Below are positions 7,938 through 16,590 of a DNA stretch of 64,000 nt, one piece after another. The first letter of the stretch is position 1. Each line of letters starts with the position of its first letter. Position numbers and translations under genes: made by a program. Below the pieces are notes generated by a model. The model was not told the origin of the DNA. It was given only the letters and a program-made list of their open reading frames with translations, and did no database searches. Source of the stretch: Actinophytocola oryzae. GTDB lineage: Bacteria > Actinomycetota > Actinomycetes > Mycobacteriales > Pseudonocardiaceae. Location of the stretch: positions 310,001-374,000 of the forward strand of contig NZ_SOCP01000010.1 of NCBI RefSeq assembly GCF_004364325.1, read 5' to 3'.

Positions 7938-8340
7938 GCGTGAGACCACTTGATGCTGTGGGAAGCAGTTTCGGGCCTCGATCGGGGCGTCCGCACGGCT
8001 GTTGGGTTCGACCACCTCCATGCCGGCCCTGGCCGATGCGGTTTGACCTGCGGTGGCCGTTCAACTGATCGGGTCCGAACCTGCTGGGATCGGGTGAGGG
8101 TCCGGCGTGGCGAACGGGCGGTCAAGATCCCGTGCGCGCTGGTCAGGGGGCCGCACTCCCCGCGGTTCGCCTGCCGTGTGCGGAGGCGCGGGGTCCTGGT
8201 GCGTGACTCGGTGACCTGCGGGAACTACTGTGCCGGAGTCCTGAGTGTCGGGAACCGCATGTGGGCTGGTGGTGTCGGGTTAGCACCGTTCGCCCTGTGT
8301 TGGCAGGATGGGGTCAACTGCTGAACAGAGGTGAGCAACG

Positions 8341-8868
8341 GTGACCGGTGCGTTCTCCGGCTCGGCACGGGGAGGACAGGCGCTCCCCAAGGTGCCGACG
8401 CCGCCAACTGGCTGGCCGATCGGGTCCTACAACACCTACCAGGAGGCCCATCGCGCGGTCGAGTACCTGGCCGGCAACGAGTTCCCGGTCCAGGAGGTCA
8501 CGATCGTCGGGGTTGACCTGATGCTGGTGGAGCGGGTCATCGGCCGACTCTCCTGGCCCAAGGTGCTCGGCACCGGTGCGCTGTCCGGGGCCTGGTTCGG
8601 CCTGTTCGTTGGGCTGCTCCTCGGCCTGTTCAGCTCCCAGACGATGTCGTTCGCGCCCATCCTCGTCGGGTTGGTCGCCGGGGTGATCTTCGGGCTCGTG
8701 TTCGCCGCGGTCGGGTACGCGACCACGCGCAGTGCGGGCCGCGAGATCGCGTCGTCGAGTCAACTGGTCGCGGGCCGCTACGACGTGCTCGCCCAGCCCC
8801 GCAACGCGGAGAAGGGGCGCGACCTCCTCGCCAAGCTGGCGATGCGGCCGTCGACGGTGATCGAGTAA
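8341..8868 (+). CDS. General stress protein 17M-like membrane protein
   Basis: The protein has 175 residues from a GTG preceded by AGAGGTGAGCAAC. The N-terminal half has the GSP17M/YflT-like fold: PIGSYNTYQEAHRAVEYLA, then FPVQEVTIVGVDLMLVERV. The middle contains two glycine-rich membrane helices (about 80-98 and 101-125: ALSGAWFGLFVGLLLGLF, ILVGLVAGVIFGLVFAAVG). It ends with a short cytosolic tail. Members are usually stress-associated and of unknown biochemistry. It could be transcribed from the upstream element, but the 440-bp leader makes that uncertain. Confidence 0.85.
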   Translation: MTGAFSGSARGGQALPKVPTPPTGWPIGSYNTYQEAHRAVEYLAGNEFPVQEVTIVGVDLMLVERVIGRLSWPKVLGTGALSGAWFGLFVGLLLGLFSSQTMSFAPILVGLVAGVIFGLVFAAVGYATTRSAGREIASSSQLVAGRYDVLAQPRNAEKGRDLLAKLAMRPSTVIE

Positions 8869-8886
8869 TTCGTCACGCACGGTCGA

Positions 8887-8962
8887 TGTGTTACACACGT
8901 TGACCGTATCGTTGCCCGTCTGGCTTGCGGCCCGTGATCATCGGGCCTAGGTTCAGTGAACC
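8887..8962. promoter_or_regulatory. Putative control region of the lpqY-sugABC operon
   Basis: A perfect 11-bp palindrome TGTGTTACACA (8887-8897) abuts a -35-like TTGACC (8900-8905). A second perfect palindrome, GGTTCAGTGAACC (8950-8962), lies 71 bp before the lpqY start. No good -10 follows the TTGACC at 17-18 bp, so the promoter call is weak; the palindromes are exact and look like operators. Confidence 0.4.
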
Positions 8963-9033
8963 GTGACACACGCGTCCCCCGGCACGTCGAGGTGCCAGCC
9001 TCCCGTGCGGGCGGGAAGGGAGGCAGGGTTCAC

Positions 9034-10284
9034 ATGCGATGGCGGATGCTCGCTGTCAGCGGAGTCGCGCTGGCGGTGGCGCCCTTGGTCGCCGCCTGCG
9101 GCTCGGACGGCGGTACGGAGATCAACGTCTACTACGCGCCGGAGGAACATTTCCAGTCGGTCATCGACCAGTGCAACCAGAAGGCGAACGGGCGCTACGA
9201 GATCGTCTACCGCAAGCTGCCCCGCGACGCCGACGGCCAACGCGAGCAGATGGTCCGCAGGCTCGCGGCCGGTGACACCGATCTGGACGTGCTCGGTCTC
9301 GACGTGACCTGGGTGCCCGAGTTCGCCGAGGCCAAGTGGCTCGAGGAGTGGACGGGCTCGAACAGGTCGCAGGCCGAGGACGACGTGCTCGAGGGGCCGC
9401 TCAAGACGGCCATGTGGAACGACAAGCTCTACGCCGCGACGAAGAACACCAACGTCCAGCTGCTCTGGTACGACTCGACGGTGACGCCGACCCCGCCGGA
9501 GACGTGGCAGGAGATCATCGACGAGGCGAAGCGGCTCAAGGACCAGGGCAAGCCCTACCAGGTCGTCTTCACCGGCGCGCAGTACGAGGGCCTCGTCGTC
9601 TTCTACAACACGCTGGTCGCCTCCTACGGCGGCCACATCCTGTCCGACGACGGCAAGAAGGTCGTCATGGACTCCGGCGCCGTGGACGCGTTGAAGCTGC
9701 TGAAGGAGATCACGAGCCAGGGCATCACCGACCCTTCGCTCACCAACTTCCAGGAGCAGCAGACGCAGCAGGCGTTCGAGGTCGAGGGCAGCAAGGCGGC
9801 GTTCGAGCTCAACTGGCCGTACGTGTACGCGGCCATGCAGACCGGGAACCCCGACCGCGCCAAGAACTTCAAGTGGGCGCACTACCCGGGCATCGACGGT
9901 CCAGGCAAGGTCACCGTCGGCGGTTACAACCTCGCGGTGAGCGCGTACTCGCAGCACAAGCCGGAGGCGTTCGAGGCCGCGTTGTGCCTGCGCAGCAAGG
10001 AGAACCAGCGGTACTCGGCGATCAACGACGGGGTGCCGCCGACGATCCAGTCGGTGTACGACAAGGGTGACGCGGACTTCGTCAAGGCCTACCCCATGTG
10101 GCAGACGATTCTCGACGAGCTGCAGGACGCATCGGTGCGGCCGTTGACCGTGGTGTACCAGAACCTGTCGACGATCACGGCGAAGATCCTGTCGCCGCCG
10201 CAGGACATCGATCCGTCGTCCACAGCGGACGAACTACGTGACCAACTGCAGAAGGCCCTGGACTCCAAGGGGGTGCTGCCATGA
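9034..10284 (+). CDS. lpqY: Sugar ABC transporter substrate-binding lipoprotein (LpqY-like)
   Basis: The protein has 416 residues from the ATG at 9034, preceded by GGGAGGCAGG; an upstream in-frame GTG would add a non-signal-like leader. The lipoprotein signal ends APLVAACGSDG, with Cys as the lipidated residue (about residue 21). The mature part is a class-I extracellular solute-binding protein: VYYAPEEHFQSVIDQCN, a KNTNVQLLWYDSTVTPTPPETWQEI hinge segment and WPYVYAAMQTGNP. It heads four genes in the same order as mycobacterial lpqY-sugA-sugB-sugC, the trehalose recycling importer. Trehalose as the ligand is therefore inferred from family and synteny, not shown. Confidence 0.85.
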   Translation: MRWRMLAVSGVALAVAPLVAACGSDGGTEINVYYAPEEHFQSVIDQCNQKANGRYEIVYRKLPRDADGQREQMVRRLAAGDTDLDVLGLDVTWVPEFAEAKWLEEWTGSNRSQAEDDVLEGPLKTAMWNDKLYAATKNTNVQLLWYDSTVTPTPPETWQEIIDEAKRLKDQGKPYQVVFTGAQYEGLVVFYNTLVASYGGHILSDDGKKVVMDSGAVDALKLLKEITSQGITDPSLTNFQEQQTQQAFEVEGSKAAFELNWPYVYAAMQTGNPDRAKNFKWAHYPGIDGPGKVTVGGYNLAVSAYSQHKPEAFEAALCLRSKENQRYSAINDGVPPTIQSVYDKGDADFVKAYPMWQTILDELQDASVRPLTVVYQNLSTITAKILSPPQDIDPSSTADELRDQLQKALDSKGVLP

Positions 10285-10390
10285 GCGGAGCGAATCATCG
10301 ATATTCAGGCCGTCACCGAGACCGCGAAGGGCGCCGGTGTAGCGGAGCCTGCGGAGCGTTCCGGCGCGCCGTAGCGGGGGAGGGGACGGC

Positions 10391-11329
10391 ATGAGCCAGA
10401 CGGTTGAGGCGCCGGCCGCGGTGCCGGCCAGGAAAGGCAAGCCGGCGCTGTCCGAAGGGAAGAAGGCCGAACGCAGACTCGGGTTACTGCTGTGCGCGCC
10501 CGCCGCGATCGTGATGATCGCGGTCACGGGCTGGCCGATCATCTACTCGATCTGGCTTTCCCTGCAGCGGTACGACCTGCGCTTCCCCGACCAGCGCCAG
10601 TTCGTCGGCCTGGACAACTACATCGCCGTGCTGTCGGACGGCTACTGGTGGACCGCGTTCGGTGTGACCGCGGGGATCACCATCGTGTCGGTGGTGATCG
10701 AGCTGGTGCTCGGCATGGTGCTGGCGCTGGTCATGCACCGCACGCTCGTCGGCCGCGGCCTGGTCCGCACGGTTTCCCTGATCCCGTACGGCATCGTGAC
10801 CGTGGTGGCGGCGTTCTCGTGGTTCTACGCGTGGAACACCGACACCGGCTGGCTGACCGCGTTGTTCAACGCCGACGCACCGCTGACCAACCGGTTCGCG
10901 TCGCTCGCGATCATCGTCCTCGCCGAGGTGTGGAAGACCACGCCGTTCATGGCGCTGCTGCTGATGGCGGGTCTCGCGCTGGTGCCGGACGACCTGCTGA
11001 AGGCCGCGTCGATGGACGGCGCGACCGCTTGGCAGCGGTTCACCAAGGTGATGGTCCCGGTGATGAAGCCGGCGATCCTCGTGGCGCTGCTGTTCCGCAC
11101 GCTCGACGCGTTCCGCATCTTCGACAACATCTTCGTGCTCACCAAGGGCGCCAACGACACGTCGTCGGTGTCCATGCAGACGTACAACAACCTGATCAAG
11201 GGGTTGAACCTCGGCATCGGGTCGACCATGTCCGTGCTGATCTTCATCGCGGTGGCCATCATCGCGTTCATCTTCATCAAGCTGTTCGGCGCCTCGGCGC
11301 CTGGAAACGACCCGGGAGGCAAGCGCTGA
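10391..11329 (+). CDS. sugA: ABC sugar permease, SugA-type
   Basis: The protein has 312 residues, with six predicted membrane helices after a charged N-terminal tail of about 28 residues (first helix LGLLLCAPAAIVMIAVTGWPI). The cytosolic EAA loop that docks on the ATPase is LKAASMDGATAWQRFTKVMVP (about 213-233), with the Gly in place. It is a MalF-like BPD_transp_1 permease. It starts 106 bp after lpqY, a gap with GC-rich inverted sequence but no clear terminator, and overlaps sugB by one base. Confidence 0.88.
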   Translation: MSQTVEAPAAVPARKGKPALSEGKKAERRLGLLLCAPAAIVMIAVTGWPIIYSIWLSLQRYDLRFPDQRQFVGLDNYIAVLSDGYWWTAFGVTAGITIVSVVIELVLGMVLALVMHRTLVGRGLVRTVSLIPYGIVTVVAAFSWFYAWNTDTGWLTALFNADAPLTNRFASLAIIVLAEVWKTTPFMALLLMAGLALVPDDLLKAASMDGATAWQRFTKVMVPVMKPAILVALLFRTLDAFRIFDNIFVLTKGANDTSSVSMQTYNNLIKGLNLGIGSTMSVLIFIAVAIIAFIFIKLFGASAPGNDPGGKR

Positions 11330-12210
11330 TGACCGACGTCGCCGTTCCCGCGGCCACCACCGCGCAAGCGAAGTCCTCCGGTCCCACGATCGGTGGCCGC
11401 AAGCTCCGCTGGACCATCGTGGACATCGTGGTGGTGGTCTACGCACTGGTCCCGGTGCTGTGGACGCTTTCCCTGTCCTTCAAGACGCCGGAGGCACAGA
11501 CCGACAAGTACTTCTGGCCGACGGCGTGGACCTTCCAGAACTACAAGGACATCTTCTCGACCAGCGAGTTCCTCCGGGCACTGATCAACTCGATCGGCAT
11601 CGCGATCATCGCGACGCTGATCGCGGTGGTGCTCGGCACGATGGCCGCCTACGCCATCGCGCGCCTGGACTTCCCTGGCAAGCAGGTCCTGGTCGGCGTG
11701 TCCCTGCTGATCGCGATGTTCCCGCAGGTCTCGCTCGTCTCGCCGCTGTTCGAGATGGAGCGCAACCTCGGGCTGTTCGACACGTGGCCGGGCCTGATCC
11801 TGCCGTACATCACCTTCGCGCTGCCGCTGGCGATCTACACGCTGTCGGCGTTCTTCCGGGAGATCCCGTGGGAGCTGGAGAAGGCGGCGAAGATGGACGG
11901 CGCGACACCGGCGCAGGCGTTCCGGCGGGTCATCGCCCCGCTGGCCGCGCCAGGGGTGTTCACCACCGCGATCCTGGTGTTCATCTTCTGCTGGAACGAC
12001 TTCCTGTTCGCCATCTCGCTGACGTCCACCGAGGCGTCGCGAACCGTGCCTGCGGCGCTGTCGTTCTTCACGGGTGCCTCCCAGTTCGAGGCCCCGGTCG
12101 GGACGATCTCCGCGGCAGCCGTGGTGATCACCATCCCGATCATTCTCTTCGTGTTGTTCTTCCAGCGCCGCATCGTCGCGGGGCTTACGTCGGGTGCCGT
12201 GAAGGGCTGA
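11329..12210 (+). CDS. sugB: ABC sugar permease, SugB-type
   Basis: The protein has 293 residues from an ATG that shares a base with the sugA stop (TGATG). It is a MalG-like permease with six helices (first about 30-52, IVDIVVVVYALVPVLWTLSLS). The EAA motif is LEKAAKMDGATPAQAFRRVIAP, and the C-terminus QRRIVAGLTSGAVKG is highly typical of this family. It pairs with SugA to form the channel. SugC begins 5 bp after its stop. Confidence 0.9.
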   Translation: MTDVAVPAATTAQAKSSGPTIGGRKLRWTIVDIVVVVYALVPVLWTLSLSFKTPEAQTDKYFWPTAWTFQNYKDIFSTSEFLRALINSIGIAIIATLIAVVLGTMAAYAIARLDFPGKQVLVGVSLLIAMFPQVSLVSPLFEMERNLGLFDTWPGLILPYITFALPLAIYTLSAFFREIPWELEKAAKMDGATPAQAFRRVIAPLAAPGVFTTAILVFIFCWNDFLFAISLTSTEASRTVPAALSFFTGASQFEAPVGTISAAAVVITIPIILFVLFFQRRIVAGLTSGAVKG

Positions 12211-12215
12211 GGTAA

Positions 12216-13397
12216 ATGGCAGAGATCGTCCTTGACAAGGTGAGCAAGCGGTACCCGGACGGTGCCCTTGCCGTGTCCGAAGTGGACATAAAGATCGCGG
12301 ATGGCGAGTTCATCATCCTCGTCGGCCCGTCCGGCTGCGGAAAGTCGACGATGCTGAACATGATCGCCGGCCTGGAGGACATCTCCGCGGGCGAGCTGCG
12401 CATCGACGGCGTGCGCGTGAACGAGAAGGCGCCGAAGGACCGGGACATCGCGATGGTGTTCCAGTCCTACGCGCTGTACCCGCACATGAGCGTCCGCGAG
12501 AACATGGCGTTCCCGCTGCGGCTGGCGAAGGTGGACGACGCGACGGTGAAGCAGAAGGTCGAGGAGGCGGCGAAGATCCTCGACCTGACACAGCACCTCG
12601 ACCGCAAGCCCGCCAACCTCTCCGGTGGCCAGCGCCAGCGTGTCGCCATGGGTCGTGCGATCGTCCGCAGCCCCAAGGCGTTCCTGATGGACGAGCCACT
12701 GTCCAACCTGGACGCGAAGCTCCGCGTGCAGATGCGCACCTCGGTGTCCAAACTGCAGAAGCAGCTGGCGACGACGACGGTGTACGTGACGCACGACCAG
12801 ACGGAGGCCATGACGCTCGGCGACCGGGTGGTCGTGCTCCGCGGCGGGATGGTGCAGCAGATCGGTTCGCCGCAGCTGCTGTACGACAACCCGGCGAACC
12901 TGTTCGTGGCGGGCTTCATCGGCTCCCCGGCCATGAACTTCCTGCCGGGCACGCTGGAGAACGGCCAACTGTCGACGGGCCTTGGTCAGGTCGCGCTGTC
13001 CGACCGCATCCGTCGGATGGCGGAGTCGGCCAACGCCCCGCGCGAGGTGATCGCGGGCATCCGCCCGGAACACTTCGAGGACGCGGGCGTCATCGACGAG
13101 ACGACGCTGGCGAGCGGCAGCACGTTCACCGCGACCGTCGACGTCCTGGAGTCCATGGGTTCCGACAAGTTCGCCTACTTCACGGTCGAGGGAGAGGCCG
13201 CGACGTCGGCGGAACTGGAGGAGCTGGCCGCCGACGCGGGTGCCACCGACGTGCCGGAAAGCGGCTCGCAACTGGTGACCCGCCTGTCCGCGGCGTCGAG
13301 TGCCCACGAGGGCAACTCGCTGGAGGTCTGGTTCGACGCGGACAAGATCCAGCTCTTCGACCCGTCGAACGGCAAGAACCTGACGTACGCGGAGTGA
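12216..13397 (+). CDS. sugC: ABC transporter ATPase, SugC/MsmK-type
   Basis: The protein has 393 residues. Walker A GPSGCGKST is at 37-45, Q-loop VFQSYALYPHMSV at about 81-93, signature LSGGQRQRVAMGRA at 135-148, Walker B FLMDEP at 156-161 and H-loop VTHDQTEAM at about 190. The C-terminal third is the TOBE/regulatory domain of sugar-importer ATPases. It contains an acidic insertion (about 327-345, AATSAELEELAADAGATDVP) not present in many homologues. It is the last gene of the importer operon, followed by a strong hairpin. Confidence 0.93.
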   Translation: MAEIVLDKVSKRYPDGALAVSEVDIKIADGEFIILVGPSGCGKSTMLNMIAGLEDISAGELRIDGVRVNEKAPKDRDIAMVFQSYALYPHMSVRENMAFPLRLAKVDDATVKQKVEEAAKILDLTQHLDRKPANLSGGQRQRVAMGRAIVRSPKAFLMDEPLSNLDAKLRVQMRTSVSKLQKQLATTTVYVTHDQTEAMTLGDRVVVLRGGMVQQIGSPQLLYDNPANLFVAGFIGSPAMNFLPGTLENGQLSTGLGQVALSDRIRRMAESANAPREVIAGIRPEHFEDAGVIDETTLASGSTFTATVDVLESMGSDKFAYFTVEGEAATSAELEELAADAGATDVPESGSQLVTRLSAASSAHEGNSLEVWFDADKIQLFDPSNGKNLTYAE

Positions 13398-13406
13398 TTT
13401 CGCCGA

Positions 13407-13436
13407 GGGTGCCCCGTCCCGGCGGGCGGGGCACCC
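13407..13436 (+). terminator. Terminator hairpin after sugC
   Basis: A perfect 10-bp stem, GGGTGCCCCG (13407-13416) with CGGGGCACCC (13427-13436), and a 10-base loop, begins 9 bp after the sugC stop and lies before the convergent SDR gene. No U-tract follows; it probably works in both directions. Confidence 0.7.
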
Positions 13437-13449
13437 CTGGCGTCCGCGA

Positions 13450-14316
13450 TCAGAACCGAACCCCGGTGAGGCGCTCGGAAAGAGTCCAGAGCCGGTCCTG
13501 CGCGTCGACGTCGTGGGCCCGAGCCGAGGCGGCCACGACGGTGGGATACCCACGGATCTCGAGGAGCCCGTCCGGCCCGAAGTAGTCGCCGGCACGCGCG
13601 GCCGGATCGGTGGCCGCGCGAAGGGTGGGCAGGGCGCCCATGGCCGGTGTGCGGCCGAGAGCCCGCGCAGCCGCGAGGTTCAGCCCCCGGAACCAGCCAG
13701 GCGACGACCGGAAGATCGAAGTCGTGGCGCCCCCAGGATGCGCTGCCATCGCAACAGCTCGGCCGTCGGCCCGCCGGTTGAGGCCGAACGTGAAGAGAAG
13801 GTTGGCGAGCTTGGCCCGCGCGTAGGCGTTGCGCGGCGACTCCCAGTCACGTGCCCGCCCGAACCGGTGTCCGATGCTGCTGACGGTCACGATCCGCCCG
13901 TGGATGCGGTCCAGAAGCAACCCCGTGAGGGCGAAATGCCCGAGATGGTTGATCCCGAACTGCGCTTCGAACCCGTCGGCGGTGGTGCCCTGGAGGTTGG
14001 TCACTCCCGCGTTGTTGACAAGCAGGTCCAGCTGGGGAAACCGTTTCCGCACCTCGGCTGCCGCCGCCCGAACGGACGCCAACGAGGCGAGATCCAGCCT
14101 GACCGCCACCGGTTCCGGCGCGGAGGTGGTGGTGCTGTTCGTCTCGGCCATGCGGCCGACCGCGGCCCGAGCCTTGGCGTCGTCGCGGCAGGCGAGCACA
14201 ACGGTGGCGCCGCGCGCCGCCAGTGCCCGAGCCGTCTCGAAGCCGATGCCGGTGTTCGCTCCGGTCACCAGCGCGACCCGGCCGGTCTGGTCAGGGATGT
14301 CCGCCTCGGTCCACAC
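13450..14316 (-). CDS. SDR-family NAD(P)-dependent oxidoreductase
   Basis: The protein has 288 residues from a GTG (14316) preceded on the minus strand by TGGAGGCCTGC. Classical short-chain dehydrogenase motifs are complete: TGANTGIG at 18-25 (cofactor), NNAG at 101-104, VTVSS with the catalytic Ser at about 146-147, and YARAK with Tyr165 and Lys169. It is similar in layout to retinol dehydrogenase/WWOX-like SDRs. It is divergent from a TetR regulator, with a 42-bp dyad between them, so it is the likely target of that regulator. The substrate is unknown. Confidence 0.9.
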   Translation of the reverse strand: MWTEADIPDQTGRVALVTGANTGIGFETARALAARGATVVLACRDDAKARAAVGRMAETNSTTTSAPEPVAVRLDLASLASVRAAAAEVRKRFPQLDLLVNNAGVTNLQGTTADGFEAQFGINHLGHFALTGLLLDRIHGRIVTVSSIGHRFGRARDWESPRNAYARAKLANLLFTFGLNRRADGRAVAMAAHPGGATTSIFRSSPGWFRGLNLAAARALGRTPAMGALPTLRAATDPAARAGDYFGPDGLLEIRGYPTVVAASARAHDVDAQDRLWTLSERLTGVRF

Positions 14317-14332
14317 GCAGGCCTCCAGTAAA

Positions 14333-14374
14333 GTGAATTAGTGGTTCAGGTTATATCATGAACCCGATGTTCAC
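14333..14374. promoter_or_regulatory. Nested-dyad operator between SDR and TetR genes
   Basis: Two inverted repeats share one centre (14353.5): GTGAA (14333-14337) with TTCAC (14370-14374), and GGTTCA (14343-14348) with TGAACC (14359-14364). The arms are separated by exactly five bases on each side. A site of this length in a divergent promoter next to a TetR gene is a strong operator candidate, perhaps for two dimers. Confidence 0.7.
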
Positions 14375-14388
14375 CTTCGCGACAAGGG

Positions 14389-14928
14389 ATGGCCATGAGA
14401 GCTGACGCGATCCGAAACCGCGCGGCGATAGTCGCGGCGGCGAGGGAGATGATCGTGGCCGGCGGGGCGGACGCCGGGATGGACGACATCGCCGCACGGG
14501 CGGGTGTCGCCGTTGGCACCCTCTACCGGCACTTCCCGACGAAAGGAGACCTGGTCGGCGCGATCATGGCCGAGCTGGGCGGGGAGATCAGCGCGATGCT
14601 CGACGCAGCCATCTCGCGTGTGGAAAGTGGGGCGGTCACCGCGCACGAGGAGATAGCCGGCCTGCTGCGACGGATAGTCGTCGACATGGCCGCCGACCGA
14701 GTGCTGCGCGACGCGGCAGGCACCCTGCCGCCCGGCGTGGAGCACCACGCGGCGGAGGTCCTCGCCCGTTTGGTGGCTGGCGCCCGAGCCGAGGGCGCGC
14801 TGCGACCCGACGTAACGGCGGAGGACCTGACGTTGTTGCTGGCCACCGCCCCCGACGAGACCGTGGCCGAGGCCGCCCGCGCGCGATGGGTGACCCTCGC
14901 ACTGCGGGCGTTGTCGGCGCCTGAGTGA
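14389..14928 (+). CDS. TetR-family transcriptional regulator
   Basis: The protein has 179 residues; an ATG at 14395 is an equally good start (AAGGGA lies 5 bases before it). The N-terminal HTH (about 3-48) reads IVAAAREMIVAGGADAGMDDIA, then ARAGVAVGTLYRHFPTKGDLV, the canonical TetR helix-turn-helix. The C-terminal ligand domain is divergent. The divergent SDR gene and the intervening 42-bp dyad suggest it represses both genes and responds to the SDR substrate. Confidence 0.9.
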   Translation: MAMRADAIRNRAAIVAAAREMIVAGGADAGMDDIAARAGVAVGTLYRHFPTKGDLVGAIMAELGGEISAMLDAAISRVESGAVTAHEEIAGLLRRIVVDMAADRVLRDAAGTLPPGVEHHAAEVLARLVAGARAEGALRPDVTAEDLTLLLATAPDETVAEAARARWVTLALRALSAPE

Positions 14929-15684
14929 GCCGTTCCGTGCTCAAGCGGGCGTGGGCACGTCGCGACGTCGCGACCCGGCCTGGCGATTTCGCGGCTCCCC
15001 GGTGGAACGTTTCACCCGTACAGGTGAGTCCGTCGATGGCGCCGAACGAGCGAGCCAGTCTCGACAGGAGCTGTCCGCCCCGCCTCGGCATTCTGACGGC
15101 GGTTCCGCCACAACCGCGGCAATACCGAACCGGACGACGTGGTGAACATCATGGCACCGCGTGGCTCGACATGATCGAGGTAAACGGCCACTCGGCCGTC
15201 TACCTCGCCGTGGTGCCGTGGTGCCGCGATGCGGTTGGTGGTGGTGCGGTGGTTTGGTTGGTGCGTCACCGATGGTGTGCTCCTTGCCCGTTGGTCATCT
15301 CTCGCGGCCCGGTGGCGCTGGCCGCGCGGTGGTGCCGGTGCTGCTGAGCGGCCAGGAGCGGTGGTGTCAGAGGCATTGCGAACCACGTTCAGGCAGCGAC
15401 CTCGGCGATCGTGGTCGGCGGGGCAGGCGGGCTCGGCGAGGCGACCATGCTGCGGCTCCACGCCGCGGCTACGGCGTGGTGGTTGGTGCGTTCTCGATGG
15501 TGTGGTTGGTGCGTCCTTGGCTCGGTGGCTCGGTGGCTCGGTGGCTCGGTGGTTCGGTGGCTCGGTGGTTCGGTGGCTCGGCGGTTCGGCGGTTCGGCCG
15601 TGTGGTGGCGTGGTGGTGCCGTGGGGCGTGGCGCGTGGTGTTTGAGGGTTTGGTGTGCTGGTGGGTGGAGGTTCCTGTTGGCGG
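14929..15684. other. 756-bp gene-poor region with GT-rich repeats
   Basis: I see no supportable gene. From about 15200 to 15700 the plus strand is strongly G/T-rich (many GGTGGT and GGTTGGTGCG words, e.g. around 15255, 15481 and 15505) and ends in an 8-bp tandem repeat. Open frames here translate to low-complexity Trp/Gly/Arg or His/Pro/Arg and differ from real genes nearby. Confidence 0.6.
15519..15598. repeat. 8-bp tandem repeat, ten units
   Basis: Ten consecutive units of GGYTCGGY: GGCTCGGT four times, then units alternating C/T at base 3 and ending C in the last three. The unit length is not a multiple of three, so this is not a protein repeat. It is likely variable in copy number by slippage. 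Confidence 0.9.
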
Positions 15685-16590
15685 TTAGTGGTGTGGGGTG
15701 GTGCGGAAGAGGTGGTGTTCTGCTGCGTGGGGGGTTGCTCGGGACGTTGCTTCTGGGTGGTGGCGGGCCAGCAGGAGCACGCCCGTGATGGCTACTGCTG
15801 CGCCGGCTGCCAGGCCCAGGCCGGTCCAGCCGCCTGCTTCTGTTGTCTCGTCCAGTAGGGAGATCGCGAAGGCTGTGGCTGCCAGGGGGCTCAGCACTGT
15901 TTGGCAGCCCACCACTATGTCTGGTGGGCCGCTTGCGTAGGCCAGCTGTATGAACCACGACCCTATGGCGAAGGTTGCTACCAGGGCGGTTATCGATAGT
16001 GGGGCGACGCCGCCCGGGCCTTCGGTTTGGAAGGTGTACGTCACGTCTCTCACCAGGATCGATACCAGGCCGTAGGCGCAGCCTGCGCCTGTTGCCAGCA
16101 GGACGCAGCGGGTCAGGCCGTGGGACAGAGCGCCTGCCACGCCGAGCAGGGTGACTGCGCCGGCCGTCAGTTGGCAGGCCAGCAGTACGGCCGAGCTTGG
16201 GAAGTGCACTGCCGTTGCGTGGCTCGAGGCCAGTGCTACGAACAGTGCCACGCCCAGGGTGCTTGCTCCTGTCGCGACTATGGCCGTTTTGTCCAGGTGT
16301 TCGCCCGACGATCTTGCGTTCAGCACGGCCACCGCGGGCAGTGCCAGCACGACTATCGGGGCCACGATCGTTACCGGGGCCAGTGCCAGCGCCAGGATCT
16401 GCAGCACCGCGCACGCGAACAGCACCGCGAACCCGAGCAGCCACGAGCGGTTGTGCACCAACGCCGTCGCGGCGCGTAGGCGTAGGGCGGTGTCCTTCGT
16501 GGCCGAGCGGACGCCCTTGTGCTGTAGGTGCGCCCCGACCGCGCTGCAACACGCGCCGAGCACGGCGAACACGATGGCGAGTGCGATCAT
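15685..16590 (-). CDS. DMT-superfamily (EamA-like) membrane protein
   Basis: The protein has 301 residues and about nine to ten membrane helices, starting with MIALAIVFAVLGACCSAVGAH. It has the two-half architecture of drug/metabolite transporters (a VTIVAPIVVLALPAVAVLNA helix, later GPPDIVVGCQTVLSPLAATAFAI), as seen in DMT-like proteins of actinobacteria annotated as multidrug or magnesium exporters. The C-terminal tail is His-rich (ARHHPEATSRATPHAAEHH), which may be a metal-binding tail. It overlaps the upstream DUF998 gene by ATGA, so the two are coexpressed. It has more T/A at third codon positions than its neighbours. Confidence 0.8.
   Translation of the reverse strand: MIALAIVFAVLGACCSAVGAHLQHKGVRSATKDTALRLRAATALVHNRSWLLGFAVLFACAVLQILALALAPVTIVAPIVVLALPAVAVLNARSSGEHLDKTAIVATGASTLGVALFVALASSHATAVHFPSSAVLLACQLTAGAVTLLGVAGALSHGLTRCVLLATGAGCAYGLVSILVRDVTYTFQTEGPGGVAPLSITALVATFAIGSWFIQLAYASGPPDIVVGCQTVLSPLAATAFAISLLDETTEAGGWTGLGLAAGAAVAITGVLLLARHHPEATSRATPHAAEHHLFRTTPHH

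Larger units (their letters stand above)
7827..8340. other. 514-bp intergenic region carrying a repeat/promoter element
   Basis: No convincing gene is present. The left end holds two DnaA-box-like sites, a degenerate PafBC-type promoter and a 40-bp sequence repeated at 54.4 kb. A weaker echo of the repeat (GGGATCGGGTGAGGGTCCGG) lies near 8090-8110. An open frame at 7950-8324 has no recognisable family, no ribosome site and Cys/Arg/Gly-rich composition typical of noncoding DNA in this genome. The region may encode a non-coding RNA or be the scar of a lost mobile gene. Confidence 0.5.

Noticed and set aside
7950..8324. A 124-codon frame in the repeat-bearing gap
   Set aside because: It has no ribosome site or known motif, and its Cys/Arg/Gly composition is typical of noncoding DNA; I could not read an HNH-endonuclease remnant in any frame.
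15012..15680. Several frames on both strands in the GT-rich desert
   Set aside because: The repeats have an 8-bp period and the translated products are low-complexity; no conserved motif.
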